64,000 bases of DNA from Campylobacter pinnipediorum subsp. caledonicus (GTDB lineage Bacteria; Campylobacterota; Campylobacteria; Campylobacterales; Campylobacteraceae). The notes under the pieces were generated by a model that did not search any database, was not told where the DNA came from, and was given only the letters and a program-made list of their open reading frames with translations. The stretch covers positions 806,001 to 870,000 of the forward strand of contig NZ_CP017258.1 in assembly GCF_002022005.1 (NCBI RefSeq). The letters run 5' to 3'. Positions within the stretch are counted from its first letter, which is position 1; the number at the start of each line of letters is the position of its first letter. A program made the position numbers and the translations under genes. Positions 1 to 9,234 of this stretch are shown piece after piece.

Positions 1-434
1 ATATAAATATAGTTTTAAATAGTATAAATTTATCTCTTGTAAATATAAAAGATGGCAAGGTTGTTTTGACATTTTTTGCAAGATCTATGGATGAAAAAGG
101 TTTGAGAGAATTAGAATTTGAAACCACGGAGTTGGCTAAAGTTCTTGGATTTGATGTTGTTGTGAAAGATAGATCTGTTGCTTGGAAGCCAGAGATTACT
201 GATTTTGCGAACGATATTTTAAAACAACTTCAAGTTTTTCGTCCTGAAGCAAAGATTACTGCAATTCATGCTGGACTTGAATGTGGAATCTTAAAAGATG
301 GTCAAAAAAATCTAACAGTTTGTTCAATAGGTCCAAATATACACTCCCCACATTCTACTAATGAAAAAGTAGAATTAGCTTCTGTTGAGATAATAACTAA
401 AGTTGTTAATAATATAGTAAGAAAATATCAATAA
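1..434 (+). CDS. pepD: Aminoacyl-histidine dipeptidase (M20 family), C-terminal part
   Basis: The frame is open from base 3 to the stop at 434, so the gene starts upstream of the window. About 143 C-terminal residues are visible. They look like the end of the cytosolic non-specific dipeptidase PepD: an FxxR segment, an ExxFDV segment, then a HAGLECG motif (the glutamate normally contributes to metal or substrate binding) followed by GPNIHSPHS, which are typical of this M20 metallopeptidase family. The family cleaves Xaa-His and other dipeptides in the cytoplasm. The metal-binding N-terminal half is outside the window, so the call rests on the C-terminal motifs. A hairpin terminator follows directly. 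Confidence 0.8.
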   Translation, partial: INIVLNSINLSLVNIKDGKVVLTFFARSMDEKGLRELEFETTELAKVLGFDVVVKDRSVAWKPEITDFANDILKQLQVFRPEAKITAIHAGLECGILKDGQKNLTVCSIGPNIHSPHSTNEKVELASVEIITKVVNNIVRKYQ

Positions 435-440
435 TATTTA

Positions 441-462
441 TAAGGTAGCATTAGCTACCTTA
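441..462. terminator. Shared terminator between pepD and clpB
   Basis: A perfect 9-bp stem (441-449 with 454-462, starting TAAGGTAGC) encloses a 4-base loop and is followed on the plus strand by TTTTATAT. It lies between the convergent pepD and clpB stop codons and could serve both strands. Confidence 0.7.
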
Positions 463-464
463 TT

Positions 465-3038
465 TTATATCTTTACGATTTTTATATCGTTGTCTTGTGC
501 TTGTATCTCTATCGTGTCATCATTTGAAATTTCATCATTTAGTATCATATCAGCTAACTTATCTTCCACAAGTTCATACAAAGCTCTTCTTAAAGGTCTT
601 GCTCCATAATTTATATCAAAACCGGCACTTGCTATTAGTTTTTTTGCTTCTAAGCTGATACTAGCCTTTATTCCACGATTGTTTAAAATCTCTTTTATCT
701 CTTCAAACATTATATCAACAATTTGAACAAGGCCATCTTCACTTAAAGGATTAAAAATAATTATCTCATCAAGACGGTTTATAAACTCTGGTTTAAAATA
801 ATTTTTAAGCTCATTTTTTACAGAGTTATTTCGCTCTTCGCCTTCAAGTTCCATTATAAAATTTGAAGCTATGTTTGATGTTAGTATTATGATTGTATTT
901 TTAAAATCAACTGTAACACCTTTGTTATCAGTAGCTCTTCCATCATCTAATATACCAAGCAAGATATTAAAGACATCTTTATGCGCTTTTTCTATCTCAT
1001 CAAACAACAACACGCTATAAGGTTTTCTCCTTACGGCCTCAGTTAGTTGCCCACCTTCTTCATATCCTACATATCCAGGAGGTGCACCAAGAAGTCTTGA
1101 AACACTATGTTTTTCCATATACTCGCTCATATCAAATCTTATCAAAGATCTTTCATCATCAAACAAAAACTTAGCTAAAGCTTTTGCTGATTGTGTTTTT
1201 CCAACACCCGTAGGACCTAAAAATAAAAATGAGCCTATAGGTTTTTTGTCGCTACTAAGCCCAGCTTTGTTTCTTTTGATGGCTCTTGCAAGTGCATTTA
1301 AGGCGTCATCTTGACCAACAACATTTTGTTTTAGATACTCTTGTATCTTCATATATTTTGCTTTTTCGCTTGTTAGCATTTTTGATACAGAAATTCCAGT
1401 CCATTTGCTCAAAATTCCGGCAACAAGTTCTTCATCAACTTGATTTTTTAGCAAAACACCTGATTTTTTCATATTTTCCCATTTTTCTTCAAGCTCTTTT
1501 TGACTTTTGCTTACTTCTAAAATTTTTCCATATTCTATCTCAGCCGCTTTATTAAAATCGCCATTTCTTCTTGCGTTTTCTGCTTCGTTTTTGAGCATAT
1601 CTATCTGTTTTTTTGCATTTGAAATTCCATCAAAAACTGATTTTTCATTTTCAAATTTAAGCTCAAGACCGCTTTTTTGCTCTTTTAGGTCTTCCATATC
1701 TTTTTGTATTTGCTCTAAACGATCTTTGTTTTTTTCTTCATCTTCCATTTTTAGAGCTTCTTTTTCAACCTCAAGAGCTATTATCTCTCTTTTTATTTTT
1801 GCAAGTTCATAAGGCTCGCTCTCTATTTGCATTTTTAACTCAGCTGCAGCCTCATCTATCAAATCAATCGCTTTATCTGGTAAAAATCTACCAGATATGT
1901 ATCTGTGGCTAAGTTTTGCAGCAGCAACCAAAGCTGTATCTGTTATATTTACATTATGATGAACTTCAAGCTTTTCTTTTATTCCTCTTAAAATTTGCAA
2001 AGCCTCATTTACTGTTGGCTCTTTTATATCTACTGGTTGAAACCTTCTTTGTAAAGCCGCATCTTTTTCAAAATATTTTCTATATTCTTTTAATGTTGTA
2101 GCTCCTATTGTGTGAAGTTCTCCTCTTGCAAGTGCTGGTTTTAATATATTTGCAGCATCCATACTTCCTTCACTAGCTCCAGCTCCTACTATAGTGTGAA
2201 TTTCATCTATAAATAAAATGATATTTGCAGCACTTTTTACCTCATTTATAACGGCTTTTAGTCTATCTTCAAACTCACCTCTATATTTTGCACCAGCTAT
2301 CAATGCACTCATATCAAGTGCGATAACTCGTTTATTTTGTAAGCTTGTTGGAACATCTTTTGAAATTATTTTTTGAGCCAATCCTTCAACTATTGCTGTT
2401 TTGCCAACTCCAGGCTCTCCTAACAATATAGGATTATTTTTGCTTTTTCTTATTAAAATTTGCATCATTCTGGTTATCTCTTCATCTCTACCTATAACTG
2501 GGTCAAGTTCCCCATTTGATGCTTTTTGTGTTAAATCTATTCCAAATTTTTCTAAATTGTTTAAGTTTTCATCACTTGTTTGATTTGTTATCTTTTTACT
2601 ACCTCTTATGAGTTCTAAATTTTTCTTTATTTCAGTTAAGTCTGTAAATTTTGATATTATGCTTTTTATTGGTTCAAGGTTTAAATTTGCTATTATCCAA
2701 GTGTCAACAGCTATAAAATTATCACCTAAACTTATCATTAAAGCTTTTGCATTTTCAAGTGAGTTTATGCTATCTTTTGAAAAAGATATATTTTCTTTAC
2801 TGACATTTGATGATGTTGGAAGATTTTGAATCTGTGATTTTATCTCTAACAAAATAGCTTCTTTATTTATATTTGCTTTGTTAAAAACCTGATTTATTAT
2901 CGATGTATCATCAACAACTAAACTCCAAAAAATATGCAAAGGCATTACTTGCTGGTTTTTTGAGTGTATTGCTAAACTAGCACCATTTTCTAAAGCATTT
3001 GACATCGAAGATGTAAGTTGTTCTCCTATGTTTGCCAT
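465..3038 (-). CDS. clpB: ATP-dependent disaggregase ClpB
   Basis: Hsp100 chaperone of 857 residues that works with DnaK to rescue aggregated proteins in the cytoplasm. The order is a Clp N-domain, a first AAA+ module (Walker A GEPGVGKT, Walker B FIDEIHT), a long charged coiled-coil middle domain, and a second AAA+ module ([17 protein letters not shown]). The C-terminus has the usual GARPLRR sensor-2 motif. An open frame extends 11 codons further upstream, but the start MANIGEQ at 3038 is preceded by AAGGAG at good spacing and is preferred. The gene is monocistronic, and its promoter carries a probable HspR operator. No ClpP-binding loop is expected or seen. Confidence 0.95.
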   Translation of the reverse strand: MANIGEQLTSSMSNALENGASLAIHSKNQQVMPLHIFWSLVVDDTSIINQVFNKANINKEAILLEIKSQIQNLPTSSNVSKENISFSKDSINSLENAKALMISLGDNFIAVDTWIIANLNLEPIKSIISKFTDLTEIKKNLELIRGSKKITNQTSDENLNNLEKFGIDLTQKASNGELDPVIGRDEEITRMMQILIRKSKNNPILLGEPGVGKTAIVEGLAQKIISKDVPTSLQNKRVIALDMSALIAGAKYRGEFEDRLKAVINEVKSAANIILFIDEIHTIVGAGASEGSMDAANILKPALARGELHTIGATTLKEYRKYFEKDAALQRRFQPVDIKEPTVNEALQILRGIKEKLEVHHNVNITDTALVAAAKLSHRYISGRFLPDKAIDLIDEAAAELKMQIESEPYELAKIKREIIALEVEKEALKMEDEEKNKDRLEQIQKDMEDLKEQKSGLELKFENEKSVFDGISNAKKQIDMLKNEAENARRNGDFNKAAEIEYGKILEVSKSQKELEEKWENMKKSGVLLKNQVDEELVAGILSKWTGISVSKMLTSEKAKYMKIQEYLKQNVVGQDDALNALARAIKRNKAGLSSDKKPIGSFLFLGPTGVGKTQSAKALAKFLFDDERSLIRFDMSEYMEKHSVSRLLGAPPGYVGYEEGGQLTEAVRRKPYSVLLFDEIEKAHKDVFNILLGILDDGRATDNKGVTVDFKNTIIILTSNIASNFIMELEGEERNNSVKNELKNYFKPEFINRLDEIIIFNPLSEDGLVQIVDIMFEEIKEILNNRGIKASISLEAKKLIASAGFDINYGARPLRRALYELVEDKLADMILNDEISNDDTIEIQAQDNDIKIVKI

Positions 3039-3069
3039 ATTATCTCCTTTTAATCTTACTAATAAGAGC

Positions 3070-3099
3070 ATTATATAACTTTAGTCTTTTAATGTCAAG
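3070..3099 (-). promoter_or_regulatory. clpB promoter with HAIR-like HspR operator
   Basis: On the minus strand there is a consensus -35 TTGACA (3093-3098), a 17-bp spacer and a consensus -10 TATAAT (3070-3075). The inverted repeat CTTGACA-N7-ACTAAAG (3079-3099) overlaps the -35. It matches 11 of 14 positions of the HspR box CTTGAGT-N7-ACTCAAG with exact spacing. hspR itself is in this window at 28646. Repression by HspR is inferred. Confidence 0.75.
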
Positions 3100-3185
3100 T
3101 TTATTGAATAATTTTTTTTAATATATAAAAAAATAACTATTTTTTTATTAAATTTATGCTATTTTTAGCGAAAAAAGACTAAAAT

Positions 3186-4541
3186 ATGAAATTATTTAAC
3201 ATTAGGAGATTTTTTTTGAAAAAAGGTAAATTTTTTTTAATTTCTGCGGCGTTAGCCTCTGTTTTTTTTATGGCAAATTTAAATGCAAAATCACAAGAGA
3301 ATGATACAAAAGATAGGGTTCAAGCTCTATCAAAATTAAACAAAGCTTTAAATACGGTTGAAAAATACTATGTTGATGATATAAAATTTAATGAACTTAT
3401 TGATAAAACTATTGCAGGGCTTATGCAAAATCTTGATGCTCACTCTAGTTTTTTAAATGAAAAAGCATTTAAAGATATGCAAGTTCAGACAAATGGAGAA
3501 TTTGGTGGACTTGGTATAACGGTTAGTATGAAAGATGGTGCTTTGACTGTTGTGTCTCCTATAGAGGATACTCCTGCTGATAAAGCTGGCATAAAAGCTG
3601 GAGATATTATTTTAAGAATTGATGGAAATGCTACTATAGGCACAACTATAGATGAAGCTATAAATAAAATGAGAGGTGAACCAAAAACTCCTATCAATAT
3701 CACGATTGTTAGGAAAGGTGAACCAAAACCATTTGATGTTAAGATTGTAAGAGATATCATAAAGGTTGAATCTGTATACACTAAAATCATAAAAGATTCA
3801 AATATTTTATACTTAAGAGTTACAAATTTTGATAAAAATGTGGTTAGTAAAGCCAAAGATGCAATTAAAAAACATAAAAATGTAGAAGGTATTATACTTG
3901 ATCTTAGAAACAACCCTGGTGGACTTTTAAATCAAGCTGTTGGTCTTGTTGATTTGTTTGTTGATAAAGGTGTTATAGTTTCTCAAAAAGGTAGAGATGA
4001 AAAAGAAAACTCACAATATAATGCAAGCAAAAGTGCTACTATAACAAATCTTCCTTTGGCTGTTTTAGTTAATGGTGGTAGTGCAAGTGCAAGTGAGATA
4101 GTTAGTGGATCTTTGCAAGATAGCAAAAGAGCTGTTGTTGTCGGAGAAAATACATTTGGAAAAGGTAGCGTTCAAGTTGTTTTACCTATAGATAAAAAAG
4201 AGGCTATTAAATTAACTATAGCCAGATATTATTTGCCTAGTGGCAAAACAGTTCAAGCTGTCGGTGTTATACCAGATGTTGTTGTTCATCCTGGAAAAGT
4301 TCCACAAAATGACAACAGTGCGTTTATGATCAAAGAAAATGAACTAAAAGCTCATCTTCAAGGAGAACTTGAAAAAATATCAGATGACAAATCAAATAAA
4401 AAAGAAAAAGATGACAATAAAGGCAAAAAAGAAAAAGAAAATGATAAAGATATAGTAACTCAGAAAAAAGTTAATGATGATATTCAGTTAAAGACCGCGA
4501 TAGATGTTATTAAGGTTTTAAAAACAAATATAAAGGGCTAA
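3186..4541 (+). CDS. ctpA: C-terminal processing peptidase (S41, CtpA/Prc)
   Basis: Periplasmic serine protease of 451 residues. After a basic start and one hydrophobic signal or anchor segment (about residues 13-31) come a PDZ domain (about 95-180; GLGI, then DGALTVVSP) and the S41 catalytic core. The catalytic pair is Ser301 (in GGSASASE) and Lys326 (in GENTFGKG), 25 residues apart as in Tsp/CtpA. Residues about 390-435 form a low-complexity tail rich in Lys, Asp and Glu. The stop is 2 bp before purC, so it heads the ctpA-purC-S-Q operon, as at Cj0511 in C. jejuni. It probably trims or degrades envelope proteins. Confidence 0.9.
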   Translation: MKLFNIRRFFLKKGKFFLISAALASVFFMANLNAKSQENDTKDRVQALSKLNKALNTVEKYYVDDIKFNELIDKTIAGLMQNLDAHSSFLNEKAFKDMQVQTNGEFGGLGITVSMKDGALTVVSPIEDTPADKAGIKAGDIILRIDGNATIGTTIDEAINKMRGEPKTPINITIVRKGEPKPFDVKIVRDIIKVESVYTKIIKDSNILYLRVTNFDKNVVSKAKDAIKKHKNVEGIILDLRNNPGGLLNQAVGLVDLFVDKGVIVSQKGRDEKENSQYNASKSATITNLPLAVLVNGGSASASEIVSGSLQDSKRAVVVGENTFGKGSVQVVLPIDKKEAIKLTIARYYLPSGKTVQAVGVIPDVVVHPGKVPQNDNSAFMIKENELKAHLQGELEKISDDKSNKKEKDDNKGKKEKENDKDIVTQKKVNDDIQLKTAIDVIKVLKTNIKG

Positions 4542-4543
4542 CA

Positions 4544-5254
4544 ATGCAAAAACTAGAACTTGTGTATGAGGGTAAGGGTAAAAAGTTATATAGCACTAAT
4601 GATGAAAATCTTTTAGTAGCAGAGTTTAAAGATGATTTAACAGCATTTAATGCTCAAAAAAAAGGTAGCGAACAAGGAAAGGGTGCCTTAAATAATAAAA
4701 TAAGCACGCAAATTTTTAAGCTACTTCAAGATAGTGGTATAAAAACGCATCTTGTTAAGACTATTAGTGATACAGAACAAGTTATAAAAAAATGTAAAAT
4801 TATACCTCTTGAGGTTGTTGTAAGAAATATAGCAACCGGTTCTCTTACAAAAAGACTTGGTATTGAAGATGGTAAGGTTTTACCTTTTACTTTAGTTGAG
4901 TTTTATTATAAAAATGATGATTTGAATGACCCTATAGTAAATGATGAACATTGTCTTGTTATGGAGCTTGTTGGAAACAAAGATGACTTAGAGGTATTAC
5001 GTAAAACCGGTAGAGAGATTAATGATATTTTATTTAAGTTCTTTAAAGAAAGAAATCTAAAACTTGTTGATTTTAAAGTTGAGTTTGGAATAGACAAAGA
5101 TGGAAATATAATATTAGCTGATGAAATTAGTCCTGATAGTTGCCGTTTTTGGGATGCTACAACAAATGAAAAATTAGACAAAGATAGATTTAGACAAGGT
5201 ATAGGTGAGGTAAAAGTTGCTTATGAAGAAGTATTAAGAAGAATTTTATCATAA
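4544..5254 (+). CDS. purC: SAICAR synthetase (purine step 7)
   Basis: Phosphoribosylaminoimidazole-succinocarboxamide synthase, 236 residues, the usual length for the short bacterial form. It joins aspartate to CAIR using ATP. Visible signatures include the N-terminal YEGKGKKLY segment, EVVVRN followed by GS, and DFKVEFG near residue 176 followed by [13 protein letters not shown], the signature for substrate and metal binding. It starts 2 bp after ctpA and lies 8 bp before purS, so it is translated as part of a purine operon. Confidence 0.96.
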   Translation: MQKLELVYEGKGKKLYSTNDENLLVAEFKDDLTAFNAQKKGSEQGKGALNNKISTQIFKLLQDSGIKTHLVKTISDTEQVIKKCKIIPLEVVVRNIATGSLTKRLGIEDGKVLPFTLVEFYYKNDDLNDPIVNDEHCLVMELVGNKDDLEVLRKTGREINDILFKFFKERNLKLVDFKVEFGIDKDGNIILADEISPDSCRFWDATTNEKLDKDRFRQGIGEVKVAYEEVLRRILS

Positions 5255-5262
5255 GGTATTAA

Positions 5263-5499
5263 ATGAAAGCAATTATAAATATAGCACTAAAAAATGGGGT
5301 TTTAGATCCAGCAGGAAAAGCTACAGAACATGCACTTAACTCTTTAGGATTTAATAATATATCAGGAGTTAGGATAGGTAAGCAAATAGTTCTTGAAATA
5401 GATGAAACTGATAAACAAAAAGCACAAGAACAATTAAAAATTATGTGTGATGAGCTTTTGTCTAATACTGTTATAGAAGATTATGAGATAGTATTATGA
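5263..5499 (+). CDS. purS: FGAM synthase subunit PurS
   Basis: A 78-residue protein of the small PurS family. It forms the bridge in the three-part formylglycinamidine ribonucleotide synthase PurL-PurQ-PurS, used in organisms with a small PurL. The conserved pattern of an N-terminal strand, then KxGVLDPAGKA, then IGKQI is present. Its stop overlaps the purQ start by 4 bp, as expected for subunits made together. purL is not in the window. Confidence 0.95.
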   Translation: MKAIINIALKNGVLDPAGKATEHALNSLGFNNISGVRIGKQIVLEIDETDKQKAQEQLKIMCDELLSNTVIEDYEIVL

Positions 5500-6161
5500 A
5501 GGTAGCTATTGTATTATTTCCAGGTACAAATTGCGAACAAGATACTAAATATGCTTTTGAGCTTTTGGGTTGTGAAACTGAGATAGTTTGGCACAAACAA
5601 AATAAAATTAGTGCTGATTTAGTAGTTTTACCTGGAGGTTTTAGCTATGGTGATTATCTTAGAACAGCTGCAATAGCAAAATTTTCACCTATAATGAAAG
5701 CTGTTTTAGAGCATGCTAAAAATGGTGGATATGTTCTTGGAATTTGTAATGGCTTTCAAATGCTTCTTGAGTTGTCTTTGCTGGATGGTGCTATGAGAAG
5801 AAATGAGAGCATGAATTTTATATCAAAATACCATAAGCTTAAAGTTATATCTAATAAAAATAAATTCTTATCTAATTGTAATGAATCTGAAATTTTAAAT
5901 ATACCGGTGGCACATGGCGAGGGTAATTATTTTACAGATCAAGACACGTTGAAAAAACTATATGATAATGAGCAAGTTTTATTAAAGTATTGCGATGATT
6001 ATGGTAATGAAATCAACCCAAATGGTTCTATTGATTTTATTGCTGGAATTTGTGATAAAAATAAAAAAATATTTGGACTTATGCCACATCCAGAGCGTGC
6101 TTGTGATTTAATACTTGGTTCTAATGATGGACTTAAAATGCTTAAAGGTTTAGTTTGTTAA
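5496..6161 (+). CDS. purQ: FGAM synthase glutaminase subunit PurQ
   Basis: Class I glutamine amidotransferase of 221 residues that supplies ammonia to PurL. The nucleophile Cys lies in [10 protein letters not shown] (about residue 84), and the catalytic His and Glu are in MPHPERA near the C-terminus. The N-terminus PGTNCEQD and [10 protein letters not shown] are typical of PurQ. It overlaps purS by 4 bp at its start and the next gene by 7 bp at its end. Confidence 0.96.
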   Translation: MKVAIVLFPGTNCEQDTKYAFELLGCETEIVWHKQNKISADLVVLPGGFSYGDYLRTAAIAKFSPIMKAVLEHAKNGGYVLGICNGFQMLLELSLLDGAMRRNESMNFISKYHKLKVISNKNKFLSNCNESEILNIPVAHGEGNYFTDQDTLKKLYDNEQVLLKYCDDYGNEINPNGSIDFIAGICDKNKKIFGLMPHPERACDLILGSNDGLKMLKGLVC

Positions 6162-7426
6162 AAAAATATATTCTATTTTTTCTAGTTGTTTTTTTATATG
6201 CTGAAAACTTAGATGAACCTAGTGTTTTTGATATGATGCAAAGGGATGGTATTGATAAATTTATAAAAAATAAACCATCCCAAACATCGGAATATAATAA
6301 AATATATGAGCATTTAGATAAAGATCAAATAGATAAAAGGGATATAGTTAATTTAAATCCTACAGATGAGCCTGATTTGAATATCCCTGAATATATGCTT
6401 TATGATACGATAAAAAAGAAAGATATTATTTTAAAAGTTTCTGAAATGCCAAAAGAGGTTATTGTTGGAGAGATTTTTAAAATAGATATATCTGTAAATA
6501 TCCAAAGCGATTTTGACTTTGAATTTATAAGTGAATTAGATGAGACAAATTTAAATTGGTTAAATAAAAATAGTATTCAATGGGTAAAATATAAAGATAG
6601 TGAAAATTACATAGCTACTTTTTATATACAAGCAAAAAATGTAAATGCAAAAAGTGCTAGTTTTAATTTAAAATTAATTAGAAATGAAGAAGTATTTCAG
6701 CAAGGTAGTATGAATATTTTTCTTCCAAAATTAAAACAATTAAAAGCACAAAACAATTATAACAACATTGTTGCTGATTTGTTGGAAGTAAGGAAATTTA
6801 AAACTACTAAATTTGATGACACAAATAATATAATGATAGTTGAGTTATATGGCAAAAATATCAATATGGCATCATTTTATATAGATAATAAAAATATAAT
6901 AAAACAAGGTATTGATACTATTGCTGGTGATTTTGGAAGCCAAAGTGCATATTATTTTGCGGTTTTTAAACCAAATAAAAAAACATTGGATTTTAACTAT
7001 TATAACTTACTTAAAAGAAAATTTGATAGTTTTTCTTTACCTGTTAGTATAGAAGATGATGAAATTAGCACACAGATAGGATTAAATCCAAAGCAAAGTG
7101 ATATAGTTTTTTATAAAAATAGCGTTATATACATACTTGGGCTGCTATTTTTTATTATATTTTTGATAAAAAGAAAAATATCATATTTTATTGTATTTTT
7201 AATTTTTGTAGCTATTGGTTTTTATAGTTACAATCCTTTTAGGAATGCTATTTTAAATAAAAATGTAAATGTAAAAATATTACCTACAGTTAATTCTACA
7301 GTTTTTTATACAACAACGATAGATGAAAATGTGGAGATATTGTTATATGTAGATGATTATGTGAAAGTATTATTTCATGATGGAAAAATTGGATGGGTAA
7401 AAAAAGATGATATTACCAAAAATTAA
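6155..7426 (+). CDS. Periplasmic/membrane protein with C-terminal SH3-like domain
   Basis: A 423-residue protein without a known function, in the position of Cj0515 of C. jejuni. It begins at a TTG inside the purQ end, with a clear signal peptide (two lysines and a hydrophobic run ending near residue 16). A large periplasmic region of mostly beta character follows. Two hydrophobic segments lie at about residues 320-365, and an SH3-like tail ends in a [11 protein letters not shown] motif typical of bacterial SH3 domains. The frame overlaps purQ by 7 bp and plsC by 20 bp, so it is translationally coupled to both. A role in envelope or cell-wall binding is a guess from the SH3 tail. Confidence 0.75.
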   Translation: MLKKYILFFLVVFLYAENLDEPSVFDMMQRDGIDKFIKNKPSQTSEYNKIYEHLDKDQIDKRDIVNLNPTDEPDLNIPEYMLYDTIKKKDIILKVSEMPKEVIVGEIFKIDISVNIQSDFDFEFISELDETNLNWLNKNSIQWVKYKDSENYIATFYIQAKNVNAKSASFNLKLIRNEEVFQQGSMNIFLPKLKQLKAQNNYNNIVADLLEVRKFKTTKFDDTNNIMIVELYGKNINMASFYIDNKNIIKQGIDTIAGDFGSQSAYYFAVFKPNKKTLDFNYYNLLKRKFDSFSLPVSIEDDEISTQIGLNPKQSDIVFYKNSVIYILGLLFFIIFLIKRKISYFIVFLIFVAIGFYSYNPFRNAILNKNVNVKILPTVNSTVFYTTTIDENVEILLYVDDYVKVLFHDGKIGWVKKDDITKN

Positions 7427-8084
7427 AGCTATTTATTATTTTGTAGAATTTATTATTAGTGTTGTTTTGGTTGTATTGTTTATGTGGATTTTTAAAAATA
7501 ATATGCATAAAGTTAGGTGTATTTGGGCAAAAACACAAAGAATTTTAGGCTTTTATAAAGTGGAAATTATAGGAAAAGCCAAAGATGCTAATATGATCAT
7601 TGTTAATCATAAGAGCATGCTTGATATAGTTGTCTTAGAAGAGGTTTATCCTAAAAATTTATGTTGGATTGCAAAAAAAGAGATAGGGAAATTGCCAATT
7701 ATAGGTAAAATTATGACTTTGCCAAAGATGATTCCTGTTGATAGAGAGAGTCCTAGGGCTATAATTAATTTACTAAAAGAGGTAAAAGATAGATTAAAAG
7801 ATGATCGTGTGATTGCTATTTTTCCAGAAGGGACTAGAGCAAAAGGCAATAAACTTTTAAAATTTCAAAATGGTGCAAAGGTATTGGCTGAAAAGCTAAA
7901 TTTGAAAATTCAACCAGTAGTTGTTGTTGGTTCAGATATTCTTGATGTTAAAAATTTTACTTTTAAAAATGGAATTATAAAAATAGTATATATGGATCTT
8001 GTTGATACAACAAAACCTGATTGGTATGAAGATACAAGACGCAAAATGCAAGAAATTTTAGATCAAAATAGAAATGTTAATTAA
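7407..8084 (+). CDS. plsC: 1-acyl-sn-glycerol-3-phosphate acyltransferase
   Basis: Membrane-bound acyltransferase of 225 residues that makes phosphatidic acid from lysophosphatidic acid. An N-terminal membrane segment (about residues 8-28) is followed by the HX4D catalytic motif, here NHKSMLD (about residues 67-73). The glycerophosphate-binding FPEGTR motif is near residue 140. The position after the SH3-domain gene and before crcB matches C. jejuni. It overlaps the genes on both sides. Confidence 0.93.
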   Translation: MILPKIKAIYYFVEFIISVVLVVLFMWIFKNNMHKVRCIWAKTQRILGFYKVEIIGKAKDANMIIVNHKSMLDIVVLEEVYPKNLCWIAKKEIGKLPIIGKIMTLPKMIPVDRESPRAIINLLKEVKDRLKDDRVIAIFPEGTRAKGNKLLKFQNGAKVLAEKLNLKIQPVVVVGSDILDVKNFTFKNGIIKIVYMDLVDTTKPDWYEDTRRKMQEILDQNRNVN

Positions 8085-8436
8085 GATATTAGCTGTTGGT
8101 TTAGGTGGTTTTTTTGGAGCCATTTTGAGATTTATTTTAAGTAGTGCAATTTTAAAGGCATATCCTAATTTTCCATTAGGAACTCTTTTTGTAAATGTGT
8201 TTGGTAGTTTTTTGATGGGAATTCTTTTAACATTAAATTTTGAAAATGAAAATTTAAAATTATTTATTACTACTGGTATACTAGGTGCTTTGACAACTTT
8301 TTCAACTTTTACTTATGAAAATATTGTATTTTTAAGTGACAATAACATTAAATTTTTTATACTAAATATAATTTTAAACCTATTTTTTTGTATATTGTTT
8401 TGCTATTTAGGTATATTGCTTATTAAAAAATTATAA
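8074..8436 (+). CDS. crcB: Fluoride exporter CrcB/Fluc
   Basis: A 120-residue protein with four predicted membrane helices, the size of a Fluc dual-topology subunit. Family motifs are visible: GGxxGAxLRF near the start, GTLFVNVFGSFLMG, and GALTTFSTFTYE, which carries the fluoride-path Phe residues. Only one copy is present, so a homodimer is expected. It overlaps plsC by 11 bp and is the last gene of the ctpA operon. In C. jejuni the next gene is htpG, which is absent here. No fluoride riboswitch is visible, since the gene start is buried in plsC. Confidence 0.93.
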   Translation: MLIKILAVGLGGFFGAILRFILSSAILKAYPNFPLGTLFVNVFGSFLMGILLTLNFENENLKLFITTGILGALTTFSTFTYENIVFLSDNNIKFFILNIILNLFFCILFCYLGILLIKKL

Positions 8437-8673
8437 CTATTTATATTTTTTGTTTAATATACTAAATATAGTTGTTTATAAAAGTTTCATATTCTCAAAT
8501 GATTCTTTTATAAATTGTTCAAAAAACTAAGTGCTTATATTCGGATTCTGTCTTTTTATTCTTGATTGAAAATCTTAAGAATAAGAAATTAGTTTAACTT
8601 ACATTTTAAAAAATTTTAACTTATAAAAAGATATATTTTTGTTGGTTTGTGTTTTTATTGCTTATATATTATT
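8437..8673. other. Intergenic region between convergent crcB and the TorD-like gene
   Basis: I see no gene here. The main structure is a hairpin at 8556-8584: TTATTCTTGATT, a 3-base turn, then AATC-TT-AAGAATAA (12 bp with a 2-base bulge). It could end transcription from either side but lacks a strong T-run. Confidence 0.4.
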
Positions 8674-9225
8674 TTAATTTATTTTATGTTTTATGTTAAA
8701 TATATTTTGTAAGCTTTTTGAATAATCCTTTAAAAAATATCCCATTGATTTATAAAAGCTGCTTTTTGATTTTTCTATTAATTCATCGCTCAATATCGTT
8801 GCATATGGTAGGAAAAATCCTATTAGAAATTTTACTAATAACTCTTGTTTTTTTTTATTAAGTTCATTTTTGAATATTGCCGACAAAAACAGTAATTGAT
8901 TTGAAATACTATCTGAAGAACCAAAAATTGGTTTAAAATTTATAGCTTTGTAAAATTTTCTTAGATCATCTTGTGCGGTTTCAAAATAAGTTCTTGCTAA
9001 AAAAATCTTTCTTAAGCTTCTAAAATCAGTCCTTACTTCCGCTAGGCTTTCATTTTCTATAAAATCTTTATATAAAACACTACCATTTTTATTTTCTTTG
9101 CTATCATTTTTTACTATCCATGAATTGCTATTTTTTATTTTTTGAAAGCTTTCTTGAGAAATTGCTTCGTTAAAATTATTTGCAAAAATTAAAGACAAAA
9201 TACCATAAAATTCACCAACTCTCAC
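8674..9225 (-). CDS. TorD-family cytoplasmic chaperone-like protein
   Basis: A 183-residue, all-helical protein. The middle and C-terminal parts resemble TorD/DmsD chaperones, which hold molybdoenzyme precursors before Tat export. Features are an FxxxRxYFETAQDDLRKFY segment, a KPxFGSSDSISNQLLFLS segment where the family has PxDHL, a FLxxFLLPY-like stretch, and a FYxxxGYFLKDY end. The key Asp-His pair of classical TorD is not obvious, so it may be a divergent member. The start is GTG with AAGGAG upstream. It begins 9 bp after the copA stop and is probably co-transcribed with the copper genes; no client enzyme is nearby. Confidence 0.55.
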   Translation of the reverse strand: MRVGEFYGILSLIFANNFNEAISQESFQKIKNSNSWIVKNDSKENKNGSVLYKDFIENESLAEVRTDFRSLRKIFLARTYFETAQDDLRKFYKAINFKPIFGSSDSISNQLLFLSAIFKNELNKKKQELLVKFLIGFFLPYATILSDELIEKSKSSFYKSMGYFLKDYSKSLQNIFNIKHKIN

Positions 9226-9234
9226 ATAATCTCC

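Noticed and set aside
8556-8584. HAIR-like half site (CTTGATT) downstream of crcB
   Set aside because: The second half-site does not match and no promoter or chaperone gene follows; it is part of a simple hairpin.
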